Below are positions 1 to 11,500 of a stretch of 64,000 bases of DNA, one piece after another. This DNA is from Pogostemon cablin (taxonomy: Eukaryota; Streptophyta; Magnoliopsida; Lamiales; Lamiaceae). The notes below the pieces were generated by a model, which did not search any database, was not told where the DNA came from, and was given only the letters and a program-made list of their open reading frames with translations. The stretch covers positions 31,714,088-31,778,087 of the forward strand of contig CM042955.1 in the NCBI GenBank assembly GCA_023678885.1, written 5' to 3'. Each line of letters opens with the position of its first letter. The first letter of the stretch is position 1. A program made the position numbers and the translations under genes.

Positions 1-677
1 GTAATAGGAGATGTAACACCAAAATGTAATAGGGCATCCAAAGCTTTAGCATTAATTGCTTCATTTGGTCTTCTCTTCCCACCCTTTTTCTTTTGGCTGT
101 TTGATTGTAGGTGTGGGCCGTGTGGCCCCCTCCTTTTGAATCTTTTGCCACCTACTTGTTTTTTATCTTCCGGTGCTGCTGTGGGCGTCTCCGATCTCCG
201 TCCGCCCCAGAGTTTGCTTTTCCGGTGTTCGCAGAGACGTCGAGATTTTCTGCTGCCGGCCCATCTTTCCATTTTTGCAGCATCTCCACGTTCGACTACC
301 TCCTAGCCCCTACTGCCTTTTCCTGTATTTGGGGTACGGGCCTCCTACCTTTTTTGGTTTGAATTTAATGCTGTCCTTTATCCCATTGGCATGGAATTTC
401 TTGTACAGCCCCCTCAGCAAGCTGTTTGCTTCCCAAAATAACCAAATATGGTTTTCTCCTCTTACGGCTGGATTTTAAACTCCCCACGATGGCATGCTTT
501 AGCCGTATTTTTTTCTTGTTGCCGGAAATCTGGTTGCTCTTCTTTTACAGCTGCTCCGGTGGCATTTCTGGTGGATTTCAGGCGAGTGTTGCGGATGGAT
601 GTGGGGGCAGCCCGGGCTCAAGCCCAGGGCTGCCCCCGAAAAGCCCATTATATCATATGTAAATAATTTATAAATAA
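1..677. other. Unrecognised non-coding stretch at the left edge
   Basis: No gene was recognised. Short overlapping open frames occur at 111-666 on the plus strand, but they overlap in different frames and resemble no family I know. The first 33 bases closely match a stretch at 4853-4885. The segment 600-645 is GC-rich and palindromic around GCCCGGGCTCAAGCCCAGGGC. Confidence 0.4.
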
Positions 678-845
678 TTTGTGTTTTTAAGTTTAGCCCA
701 CCCTAAAAATATTTTCAGCCCACCCAAATGAAGCTAAAAAAATAAATATATTTTCTTTCTTCTTTGTGTTTTTAAGTTTAGCCCAACCCAAAAATATTTT
801 AAGCCCACCGAAATGAAGTTAAAAAATAAATATATCTTCTTAAAT
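678..845. repeat. Two-copy tandem repeat, period about 85 bp
   Basis: Both copies begin with TTTGTGTTTTTAAGTTTAGC (at 678 and 763) and run through AAATGAAG and AAATAAATATAT with a few substitutions. This is directly visible. It abuts an AT microsatellite. Confidence 0.8.
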
Positions 846-849
846 TATA

Positions 850-850
<1 letters not shown>

Positions 851-892
<42 letters not shown>
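851..892. repeat. (TA)n microsatellite
   Basis: An uninterrupted TA dinucleotide run of about 42 bases. Confidence 0.95.
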
Positions 893-895
<3 letters not shown>

Positions 896-956
896 TTTTA
901 ATTATTATTATTATTTTTTATTTTCTTCAATAAACTTAGCTCACCCCACCCCAATT

Positions 957-975
957 TTCTGGATCCGCCACTGGT
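957..975. mobile_element. Possible terminal inverted repeat of a hAT (Tip100-like) element
   Basis: TCTGGATCCGCCACTG is the complement of CAGTGGCGGATCCAGA, a terminus common in plant Tip100-type hAT elements (recalled family knowledge). A degenerate partner may lie near 584-600 (AGTGTTGCGGATGGAT). No convincing 8-bp duplication was found, so only an end remnant is claimed. Confidence 0.35.
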
Positions 976-2420
976 TACAGCCTCCATAGCGGTGACAGTT
1001 CTGTCCTCGTCTATAGCGGTTTCCATGCTGCTCATTTCGCGCGCTTCCCATCATTGAGTTTGGCACCAACTTGAATGGTGTTTGTGGAATCCACTAACAA
1101 AGGGGGGAGAAGGGCTACTCACTCCGGCGGCATCTCCCTGCCTATGGCTATATTGCCAATTTAAGCCCGTTGCTGATCTTAAAGCCCGAGATCAGCCCTA
1201 CCGTTTTTGCTCCACTCCACCACCCATCGCAAGTGACAGGCCATGCTCTTGGCTACTCTCATGATTTTACTCGGGTTTATTTGTTTAAGCCATTTATTTG
1301 GCTCTTTTGATGTACTAATTAATCATGTTTTATTCTCTATTTAATATTTGGAGCCACTTGTTTAGGTTCTTTTGGGCCTGTTTGACTTTTTAATTTCATT
1401 TTTCCTCTGCTTCCTTTCTCTCTGTCCCCTTCTTATTTTCATTTGAATTTTTTATAATATTGCATAGTTGGATATCGATATCCCTATGACGTGGCAACAC
1501 GTGTCCAATATTCAATTTTCCGAAACTCTCACCGCCATTTACATTCGCTTATCTTCTGTCCATGTTTTTTTTTCTAGTCATCTTGCTCACCTCTTTCGTA
1601 TCTAATTCCACTTCTCATCGGTGTTTGCTGCTTCGATTTCACAAGGTTAGAATATCTTCCACAAAAATTGAATGTTTCAGGCTTATTTAGGAATGATAAA
1701 AAAAGTTGTTCTCATCCATGCTCATAGGATGCTCGACGAAATGCCATTGAAGTTAGATGTCTAATTGTTATGATTTGTAAATTCAAATGTGTAAGTGGTT
1801 ATTTGTTAATCCGAATGATACAAGTTAAAGTCTTTTTTTTGTTATGAATGGGAATGTGATATATGATTTGGAGGAATTCAGACGTATCTTCCTATTTTCG
1901 GAATTTTAACTTCATTTCAAAGTTTTGAGTTTATGATTTCTCTCCTACTTTGGTCTTGATCCCCACCACTCGGCAACATGATTTATGTTGTTTTTTTACT
2001 ATTATTTGTCATTCTTTAATTTACATTTTTAGCTTTTCGAATTGAATACTTTAGCCTTAGGCCATCTCCAGCAGTTTGCACCATTTTGCAGCATATTCAG
2101 CACAAAAATGGTGTGAAAATAGCAATTCATCTCCAGCAGTTTGCACTACTTTTTCTACCTAAAATTAAAAAATTCATTTAATCTCTATTTAATTTTTTTC
2201 TAACATAATTAAAATTATTAACATTTAATTTTAATATTTATTTTAATTTTAAAAATAATATATATCTTAAATATTTAAAAAATATATATTAAACATATTT
2301 TTTAATTATTATTTTTTAAATATATATTTGTAATATTAGTATATAAAAATATTACATATTAATATTGGCTCATAATTATTAAATATTAAATATTAACATT
2401 AATATTGCTTCATATTAATA
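976..2420. other. Non-coding, promoter/5' leader-like remnant
   Basis: No coding gene was recognised. At 1486-1505 an ABRE-like ACGTGGC and a palindromic ACACGTGT lie within 20 bp. They are followed by a pyrimidine-rich stretch and a possible splice donor (CACAAG then GTTAGA) near 1645. This could be a broken promoter and leader exon, but no downstream coding exon was seen. At 2061 GGCCATCTCCAGCAG follows TTA, like one end of a PIF/Harbinger MITE; the partner end was not found. Confidence 0.3.
1486..1505. promoter_or_regulatory. Paired ABRE / G-box motifs
   Basis: GACGTGGC and ACACGTGT lie two bases apart. Such pairs bind bZIP factors in plant abscisic-acid or light responsive promoters. With no gene attached, a function here is inference. 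Confidence 0.3.
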
Positions 2421-2950
2421 CTCCCTCCGTCCCAGGCTTAGAGGGTTATTTTGCCATTTTGGTCGTCCCACTTAAATAGTCCCATTTTTTTTTTGACACA
2501 TGGGACCCACCCACACCCACTAATACAATTAAAATATAGGGCCCCACACCCACTACACATTGAATAATAATACTCCTTAATCCACGTGCCCAAAGCAAAT
2601 GGGACTCTTAAGTTGGTTCGGAGCCGGGCCGGTGTAATGAGTTGTTTTGTGAAAATTGTATTGTATAAAAATAAAGGAAAAGTAATATTTATTATTGTTT
2701 ATTATTGGTGAGAAAAATTGGGTCGTGACAGAATGGTATCAAAGCACGGTCATGATCCTGTAGAATGTCCATGTATACAATCTTGGAATCTGTGGTACAC
2801 CACCAGACCAGTAAGTTTTATTTTAAGTCAAATATGTGATTTTGTATGAACATAATTGTGGCCTCATTTATTTTAAACGTGATGACTATAAAATATTAAA
2901 GTTGTGTGGGACTAAATTTCGAGGACGAAATTCTTATAAGGTGGGGAGAT

Positions 2951-4452
2951 TGTAATACCCGAAAAAATTTCTTATTTTATAATTGTATTTTACATATTTT
3001 TATAATAATGTGGCAATTATGTGATAATTATTTCTACATTTTATTTACATTTTATTTGAGATATTTATGATAATAATGATGACAATATGTGAACATATGT
3101 GTGCATAAATATTTACGTGTATTAATTTGAATTATAATAATAATATAATAATAATATTATAAAAAAAATGGGAAAGTCAAAAGTTGCTGCATGATTAGCA
3201 GCCAAATTTATTTTTCATGCATGGCTGCTGCAGCCAACTTTGAAAATATATGGCTTTGCAGCCGTCACTTTCAATAAAAAAAAAAATTATTGAGGTTGTC
3301 GGCCACCTCCTCTACCCTTTTGCTATATATATGGGGTGTTGAGGAATTCATCACCTCACACCCCAGATCAATCTGCACGAAAAGAAAAGGAGGGAGAAAG
3401 GAGAGTGTGCTGGAACTGGAAAAAGAAATTAATTACGGATCTTTACGGGTCTATAGTGTTACTATTGTCGGAGTTCAAGTAAGTAGAAGTCCAACTACAA
3501 TGCATAAATATTTTGTGTGTGAATTATTTGTGATTAATATGTGATAATTATGTTGAGAATTATTTGTGATTAGTTTAATTATGTTATGAATTATTTAGGA
3601 TTAATTGATGATACAAGTTGTGGATGTATGTGATTTGAGATAATATCATTATAGAGCTGTGTGATTGGGAACTGTTAAAAATATATATGTATGACTTGAG
3701 AAGATATTGGTTATAAGGATTTATGTGATCCGAGATGAAGTTGTTATTCTAAAAAGGTATCCATGTGATCCAAGGATTTGTGTGAATTAAATTGTTTCTT
3801 TATTTATTATTAAATGTTGATATTGAAGTCATAAATGATTTATGATGCATATTTAATTGCACTAGTTGCATACCATGCATAATCATTAAAAGTATTTCCC
3901 TAAAATTAATAAGATACTAATGGTGTATGTGGCCACTATATATGCATCTCTGTCAGGGTTCGGAAAAAATCATTCCCGACATTTTTATTAGGGATTCGGA
4001 AAAATTATCCCCACCACTTTGCCAGAGTTCGAAAAAAATCATTCTCGACACTATTTTCGGGGTACGGAAAAATCATCCCCATTGAGCTCATTTGGGGTGC
4101 ATATCATAAGTGTGTCGTGGGGATCCCGCAACGTGAACAGTTTTTAAAATAAAAGAGATCAACTAGAAAGATTAGGAAGTAGGCGATAGAGATCTAAATG
4201 CATTTTCATGCACTAACATGCATGATTTCTACTTACTGAGATTTTGTCTCACTAGTTTATGCATTGTAGGTAAATCGTACACGAGACTGGTGGTTGGAGT
4301 TCCGTCAGATTCTGAGAGTTGTATACATGGATGACGACCTGTTGACCGAACCGGTGTAATGAGCTGGTTTGTGAAAATTGTATTGTATAAAAATAAAGAA
4401 AAATTAATATTTATTATTGTTTATTATTGATGAGAAAAATTGGGTCGTGACA
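2951..4452 (+). repeat. Complete 3' LTR of the Tekay/Del-like element
   Basis: It begins TGTAATACCC and ends GTCGTGACA, giving the TG...CA ends. It is 1,502 bp long. A TATA-like TATATATATGG at about 3324 probably marks the LTR promoter. A four-copy short repeat lies at 3955-4085. Confidence 0.8.
3955..4085 (+). repeat. Four degenerate copies of a ~33-bp unit inside the LTR
   Basis: The core GGTTCGGAAAAAATCATTCC recurs with variations at about 3957, 3990, 4024 and 4057. Each copy carries a TTCGGAAAAA or TACGGAAAAA core followed by AT-C-CC-A. The repeat is visible by eye; its role is unknown. Confidence 0.75.
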
Positions 4453-4617
4453 AGATTAAGGAGTATTATTATTTTATGTAAAGTGGGTAGGTGTATTAGA
4501 GAGATGTGATGGGTAATAGTGAGTCATTGGTGGGCTCTTTTTACTAAAAGAGGAAAATGGTGCAATACGAGACGCCCAATATAATAAAACGGTGCTATTT
4601 GGGTGGGACGGATGGAG

Positions 4618-5439
4618 TAATTAATAGGATATAACTTCAACAAATTCTAGAATTTCAAGAAATTAGCTAGCAATTAATAGGATATAAATTATTTTAGTTT
4701 TTATTAATTATTTATTATAAATTAAGGGTAAACGTGTATTTAAGAAATATAAGTAAGGACAAAGTTGGTAAAAAATATTTCAAAAACTCAAGCCACTTTT
4801 AATATATTATGATATATTTTATTATATACTATATGTCAACCATCTAATGATTCATAATAGGAGATGTAACACGAAAATGTAATTTGAACCAATATTTGTT
4901 ACAAATAGATCTTTTTAACCTAAATGAAAATTTTATGGATTAAAATATCATTTAGTTTTAAAAAAATGTCCACAATTTTCCCAATATTTGTATTCCGTGT
5001 CGGTGCTCCAACATCGAATTCGACATTCGGTGCTATGACGATGGTGTCGGTATCCTATGTTGGAGCTCCGACACTTACCAAATCCAACATTCGATGTTAT
5101 GAGAATAGTGTCGAACATGATGTCAATATCCGTATCGAGACTCCAACACTATGACCGACACCAAACTCAATATTTGATGCTATAATGATGGTGTCGGACA
5201 TAATATCGATATCTTGTATCGAGTATTCGACACTCTAACCAACACTGAACAAATAAACTATTACAAGGGGGTGTGGGAATATTTTTGTCCAAAAATGACC
5301 AAATGTACAAAATTACTATAAATTTAATTGATGGTTAGCAATAATTTTGATTTTTAAAAATTGGATATTTTGCAGATTTCCCAATTATAATTCATATAAA
5401 AGTGAAGCAATTCAATCCATACATGATAAATACAAATTA
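4618..5439. other. Non-coding spacer with a degenerate tandem repeat
   Basis: No gene was recognised. Positions 4853-4885 repeat the start of the window with about one mismatch. From 5000 to 5245, roughly three copies of an 85-100 bp unit recur, each carrying GTGTCGG or CCGACAC, an AACATTCG-like core and TATGA-GATGGTGTCG. This may be the sub-terminal part of an old DNA transposon. Confidence 0.5.
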
Positions 5440-5566
5440 CTCACTATATCCTAAAGAAATAATACTTTTTTTTTTTAATTGTAAAAAATTGACATATTTT
5501 TTTTAAGTACATGGGACCAACATAAAATAATAAATATATTCACATGGAGTCCACTAACAACGCTAA
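5440..5566. mobile_element. Left half of a Stowaway-like MITE interrupted by the Helitron
   Basis: It starts CTCACTATATCCTAAAG after TA (5438-5439) and contains CATGGGACC and GGAGTCCACTAAC, typical of Stowaway interiors. Its right half is at 30863-30909. The joined length is about 174 bp. Confidence 0.6.
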
Positions 5567-5596
5567 TCTTTATCTTTATCTTTATCTTTATCTTTA
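5567..5596 (+). repeat. (TCTTTA)5 at the Helitron 5' end
   Basis: Five perfect hexamers directly follow host ...GCTAA. Each starts with TC, so the true first base of the Helitron could be any of the five. Confidence 0.9.
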
Positions 5597-5599
5597 TAT

Positions 5600-8369
5600 A
5601 TATAATAGCACAATATGGGGCATTTTTGTCATTTTATTTTTTCCGCCTAAAAGCCAATTTTTATTTTAGGTAAGTTTTAAGTTCTAATCTTGGCCATTCA
5701 TGCAATCTAAATCAATCTTAGCCATCGATTATTAATTGTATTTGTGTATAATGTAATAAATCATCTTATTTCCTTAATCATCACTCGTTAGTAAAATACT
5801 ACTGCTCGATGCGCAATAACACCCCAAAATTAAATCTTTCTAATATTTTTGCTTCTACTAACTGCGTCTTGAGAACAATTTTTGTTGGATCGAAAATTTT
5901 GGTTCCAGAATCTGCGAACACTTCTGCTAAGGTACGATTCTCTTCTCCTTTCTCTTTCATTTTCTAATTTCATGCCTATTTCCCTTTCTCACTCCCATCG
6001 CGTATGTTTGGAATTCAATTATGTGTCGATCTAATTAGGGTTCTATGTTTTATTGGTTATGCTTGTTATTTCTGGAATTAAAATTTTACTTTAATTTTTG
6101 AATCCTAGAGTGAAATCCAAAAAAAGAAATGGAAATTAGGTCGTTTTTCACCCCGCTGCTACCTGACCTGATTTCTTCTATCTCTGGCATCGCGCTATGG
6201 ATCATAGATAGGGACAGCTGCTCGATCTCTCTATTTATCATGTAGCCTGGGATCACTCGCTAAATTATGCTTCTAATCGGTATAATTTCCCCCCTCTAAT
6301 TCACTATTCGCTTTATCTTTTTAATATTAATTTACGTGATTTAATCGGTATATACTTTGCTTTCTTGAACAACTGGTGAAATGTGATTCAACTTTTAAAT
6401 GAACTACAACTCTCTCACAACACCATAGCTAAAAATTTTCTCTCTGTTGATATTTGTTGCTCGATTTCATTCCACATTATGAAGTGAGATAAATTAAGGT
6501 TGAGATTTGCATATAAAAAGGGTTGGTGTCTTTAATTGAATGACCATGAACTTTTGTCATCACTCCATAAGTAACTACACCAGTAGGTATGTTTCATCAT
6601 ATGTGATTTTTGGTGTAAGAATAGCTTCATAATTTGATTTTCAGGCAGAACGAGAATGGTATCAAAGAAATGAGTGGTGTAACCTGTTAAGTTTATGATT
6701 TTAGTCCTAAAAGTTATATATTTTATTTTTGCTTTTAATTGGATCAGGTTCTGAACTATATTCATTGTTCTCTCTCTCTCTTTTAATGCTTTTCTTTTCA
6801 ATTGGTTTGAATTGTAACAGGCTAAGTCAAATACTCTCATATTTTGTAGATATTTTTTTTCTCTGAAAGCCCTCCTCCTCCTCAAACAATAAACCAAAGT
6901 CCCTTTTGTACATAATAGAGCAGATTTTTATCAGAGATGTGATGTTTGTATTTTATTTTTCATATCTATTTCTCTATTTGCAAATCCATCATTGACAGTG
7001 ATTAAAATCCATAAATAATACAATGGAGAATAAAAACTGTAGCAGCTCGAGTTCAAAGAACAATAGGGCATGGCTGCTTTAAATATGTAATAGTTGTGTT
7101 TCTGAAGATCCACACACATTTCACCCCTTTGTTAGGTTCAGTGTAAGTGGTTACATGTGAGTTCAATCAATCAATAATCCATTAAATTTATGTCTTGCAC
7201 GATGTGTTTTTCAATAGTAGTTTAGATCTTCATATATGGTACTAAGCCTACTTTGCCTTATTGGGGGCTGGTTGTGGAGGTGTTGGAAGTATCGTCTCTA
7301 ATTACTCTCTCCTCTAAACCCAAAGTCCTCCAATTTGTAAGAGGTGAATGTTTACTTCTCTCTTGATCCGTTCCTATTTTAGATTTTTATTTTTCAAAAT
7401 TCTACACGTTGAGATACCATGAGTGATGTGATTGGAAAAATGATTTGTTAAAATTCCATTGAGCCAAAGTACACCTCTTTTTTTTGTACAAAACTTCCTA
7501 AGCATGCTTTCTCTGAATAAATAGAGAAGCAAAAGAGATCGAAGCAAAATATTCATGTGGATAAGGAGAGAATACTGATCTTTCATTTTCTGGCAGGGGT
7601 GATAATGAGGGTAGGAAAACTTAATACCGACCTTTAGGTACTATCAGTAATGATTTATATTTACAGCACATTACTTGAATTTATATTTTGATAAGATTTC
7701 ATATTATAACACTATCACAACGCTTTGTATCGCACTATATGATTTTGTACTTATAATATTTCAATATTCTGGTACATGTCAGCTGCTAAAAGATCATTGC
7801 ATCCATGATCCTCTTAAATTTTGTATTTTTGCTGCTTAAATGTAACTAAATAAACTAATACATGACCTCCAATTTGCTATCAGCCCTTGATTAATGGGAA
7901 TTAAGCCATTTAGTATTTCAATAATTTTTAATTTTGATGTTGAAATTAAATGTTAAAATTATGAGACTGCTATTGCTGATATTCAATTGATTCCTATAGA
8001 AAGGAATGTATATGTGTTTGATATTTCCAGGTGATTTACTAAGAATTAAAGTTACACACGTGTAGTTAATAAATTCAATTGTTAGAAACAGATTAATACT
8101 ATATATAAGTAGGACCAGAACCATTTTGCATAGGAGAAATGTGTCCCTATTTTACTTAGTTACTTTTTACTTTTTCTTTTCACTGTCATAATCTTTAATG
8201 TTAGTCATGTTAAAATTGTTATTAATCAATGCATATAAAATAGTAAATTTATGAGATTGCAAGAAAAAAAGAGATTCTTACCAAAGATCATCATTATATT
8301 GGATGCATATCTCATATATAGATCAACATGCACTAGAATAGTCAAGTGTTTTTGTTCTGATTGATGCAG
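5600..8369. other. Helitron interior, intron-like DNA without recognised genes
   Basis: AT-rich sequence. A possible leader exon ends near 5930 (TCTGCTAAG then GTACGA). At about 7264-7360 is one copy of a roughly 85-bp segment (GTGTTGGAAGTAT ... CCCAAAGTCCTC) that recurs at about 9826-9920. No frame of family-like protein was found. Confidence 0.35.
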
Positions 8370-8535
8370 AATCTTGACATCAAGAGGCTCACTGAAGAAT
8401 AAGAAGTATTGGCTGCGCAATATGCAGCCGAAGCAACTCTTAGACATGTTTACACCAACAAAAATGATGATTCTATATCAATTGACTTTGTTATTGCTCC
8501 TCTAGAGACAGAGCTCAAGATGGTTAGAACGATGT
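8370..8535 (+). pseudogene. Captured exon relic of a MAP70 microtubule-associated protein
   Basis: After a good acceptor (GATGCAG) the frame reads NLDIKRLTEE, a stop, then LAAQYAAEATLRHV, then DFVIAPLETELKMVR. This tracks the coiled-coil segment of plant MAP70 proteins (family knowledge: NLEIKKI, LAAQFAAEATLRRV, APLEAELK). MAP70 proteins bind cortical microtubules and help pattern cell walls. The premature TAA at 8400-8402 and the further stop at 8535 show it is dead. It is a single exon surrounded by intron-like DNA inside the Helitron, as expected for a captured gene fragment. I see no second MAP70 exon. Confidence 0.7.
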
Positions 8536-8569
8536 AGTTTGATGATGTTGAAGAAGCCTATTAAGATAC

Positions 8570-11500
8570 ATGTAATTATCTGATTAAAGCTCTTATAGGA
8601 TGCCCTTGAATTTTTTTTTTTGGTTTTTTATAATTTTGAACTCTTATCCTATTGTCTTGGAGCATTTCAATTTTCTTTGTTATATAATAGCAAGAGGACC
8701 TTGATATGGATGGATATTTATGAAAACCTTGATTGTTTGGGTTCGTATTTTGAGAAGAAAATGGGAAAATATTCGACCTAATTCAATTAATCGCTTTCTA
8801 AGTTTTTGGTTTGTTTAATTATTTTGCTTCAATCACTTTTCTTTTGTGCACAATGATAAATACTACTAAGTGGTCGAGCTTCATTCTTTTCTGTTTCTTG
8901 GAAAATGTTTTTGTTTGCTCAAATTATTCCCCGCTTATTTTTAATTTTTGGATGCATGGTTCTTCTGAAACTTTTTTCTCCTCTACCATGATTGATAACT
9001 CCAAATTTCTTACATTCCGTATTATGAATTCTTAGTAAAACTTGGGTCATTCTATTTCTAAATCTGATTTTTATTTGAACTATTAAGTCAGGATTTCACC
9101 GCGAGTAGTTGGATTGGTGGAAAAAGATTACCATTAATTTTGTGCAGTGTATTCATGCATGGGTCCTTTAAAGTTCAAGCTCAAGCCTTTCAGATCTGTC
9201 TTTCTATGTGAAAGAGTAAAAATAAAATGGAGCCTTTCAGCTTATGGTTTAAGGGTTTTAGCATTAAAAGAACTATGTGATGCTGCTTACAATTTGATAT
9301 AGTTTTAATATGTGTCTATTGCAAAATGGTTTATCTTCAATCTATCATTGCCAATTGAAAGTATAATCTGATAGTGTTATCAACATATATACAATAGTAC
9401 ATATTTAATTGCATGTTGTTATATAGTTTGGTTCATTTAAAAAAAACAAATATAATTTATCTTCTTCATATTTCATCATTTAGTTCTTCTGATTTTTTTT
9501 GAAGTGGTGGTGTATTGAAGTTTGAAGTTTTCTGAAATCTATCCGTATTAAATTTTTATTATATATATTTTATATTAATTTGACTCAATTTATTATTATA
9601 ATATGATTAGGTATTTTTATTCTATATTAAATGGTAATACATGTACCAATTGCATATACGTCTTTGTGCACTGAAAAATATTTTAAGACATTTAGGTATT
9701 TTTTTGTTTGTGTTTAGTGTGTATGAAGTTGTGTAAATGCATTATTGAAGTGGTGAATTGTGTTTGATTGCACAGACAAATGGTGTTTTTGTCTGGGAGT
9801 TCATATATGGGTGTACGGATGGGGATGTATTGGAAGTATAGCCTCCGGCAATTACTTGACCCTCTAAGCCCAAAGTCCTCAAAACTGAAAGAGTTGAATA
9901 TTTTCTTCTCTTATTACATATCTTTGGAATACATGATATTGGTCTTTACATTCAAAATAATATTCTTCTCCAGGTTTTTTAAGCCTTTTTAGGAATTAGC
10001 TGATGATTACAAAAGTTGGGAACTGCATCCAGGGTATCTAAAGCCTGCTCTAGAAAAAGCTATAAACTAAATTTTACAGGTTACATTCATTTTAAGTGTA
10101 TCATGTATTCGTATCTATACTTCTTCCAAATATTGTTGTATTCATATCTAAACCGGTTAAACGTGTGCCACGTTTGTGTTTTAATTTCTTCTTAGCGTGC
10201 TTTTGGGATTGAATTGCGAGTGAATTTTTAATGCGCTATATCAATGGCATTCTAACCTTTTGTACTTTGATTTAAAATAATGTGTTGCATATTCTAGAAA
10301 ACATAATCATATTGTGCCACACTACGGAACCAAAACTTTGAAGCAACCCTTCTTAAATATATAGCCCACACACCATAATTTGCAATATTTCTATCCACAT
10401 GTTTATCTTTGGTGTTTTTCAAACTGTGGAACCAAAATTTTGAAGCACTTCTTAAATATCCATTTGATCAAGGATATGAGATAGAGTAAGCGCCTCTATT
10501 CATTTTTATTTTTTTTGTGATTAGGCTATGTTAATGGCACTTTAACCTTTTCTACTTCAATCTATTAATTGTCTACTGTATAATTAATAAATAAAAATGC
10601 ACACAATAGTACTGGTGAATTAATCAATCTCATATTATAGCACGTAAGCCTATATTTGAAATTGATTTTTTCTGCATGCAGTGTATTGTGTTCTAGCCTT
10701 AATATCTTTTTGTATATATAAGTCTTTGTATTTTGAATTTGATTTTTGTTGTGCATTCTGAAATTGATTTTGTTGTGTTGTGCAGCGCATGGGTATTATA
10801 AATGAGCACTTCCATGTTGCTGTCTAAATAAGAAACCCTTCTACTATTCATTCCTCTCGAAATAAATACTACAAAGGTGGGAGTCTTATTTGGAGTAAAT
10901 GGTCCTCGGAATCATACAATTCTTTGTAATAAGTTCTCCTAACTGGTGCTTTTTAAGTTGAAAATCTTATCTCCAAAGACTTTCATTTAAAATCAGAACA
11001 TGGTTTTATAAGTTATAACATGTAAAATTATTTACTTGCTCATATCTTTTGTAGAATTCACTGGTGAAGCACTTCCTCAATTTTCAGTAACAACACACGA
11101 TTTAATCTCCTTGCAACTTCTTCTCTTTTAACTACTTCAAGCTCAAGCTCTTTCATTTTTAAGAGAATTTTTTGGATCTTTAGCTATTGAAATTACTTCT
11201 CTCTCCTGCATCTCATAAAAAAAAATTACTTATTCATCTCCTTTTATTAATATTTTTTGTAACGTGCCTTTGGAAATAAATATATTTTCCAAGGTGAGCA
11301 TATAGTTGTTTAGATTTAGTTATATTGATTTGATTACATATAATGTTGCATATTATATTTCCAAACAAAATTGAGGAATGTTCAATACTGATTTGAAATT
11401 TCTTCGTACTGTATTATATGTTAAAACTATCTTAATACCTACTTCTTCTCTCTTATTTTGGTGATATTCGCAGAAATTGTGGGAGGATATTTTGTACCAT

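Larger units (their letters stand above)
2629..4452 (+). mobile_element. Deletion derivative of a Tekay/Del-like Ty3/Gypsy retrotransposon
   Basis: A 102-bp direct repeat (2629-2730 and 4351-4452) ends in GGGTCGTGACA and marks the shared 3' ends of two LTRs. After the first copy lies a primer-binding site TGGTATCAAAGC (2734-2745), near the initiator-tRNA type. At 2905-2950 is the typical chromovirus tail, with an open frame ending in GAGGACGAAATTC and a purine tract GGTGGGGAGA. The 3' LTR starts directly after it. Most of the 5' LTR and essentially all of gag-pol are gone, so about 220 bp of internal sequence remains. Assignment to the Tekay/Del group rests on the remembered LTR start and tail motif. 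Confidence 0.8.
2421..4617. mobile_element. Stowaway-type MITE split by a nested LTR element
   Basis: The left end CTCCCTCCGTCCCA is preceded by TA (2419-2420). The right end TGGGACGGATGGAG is followed by TA (4618-4619). The ends are inverted repeats with the TA duplication of Tc1/mariner (Stowaway) MITEs. The two halves pair with each other (AATAATACTCCTTAAT at about 2567 against ATTAAGGAGTATTATT at about 4455). The intact MITE would be about 370 bp; the rest is inserted LTR-element sequence. Confidence 0.85.

Noticed and set aside
850..975. Full hAT element 584-975
   Set aside because: The left end matches only loosely and no 8-bp target duplication was found; only the right end is annotated.
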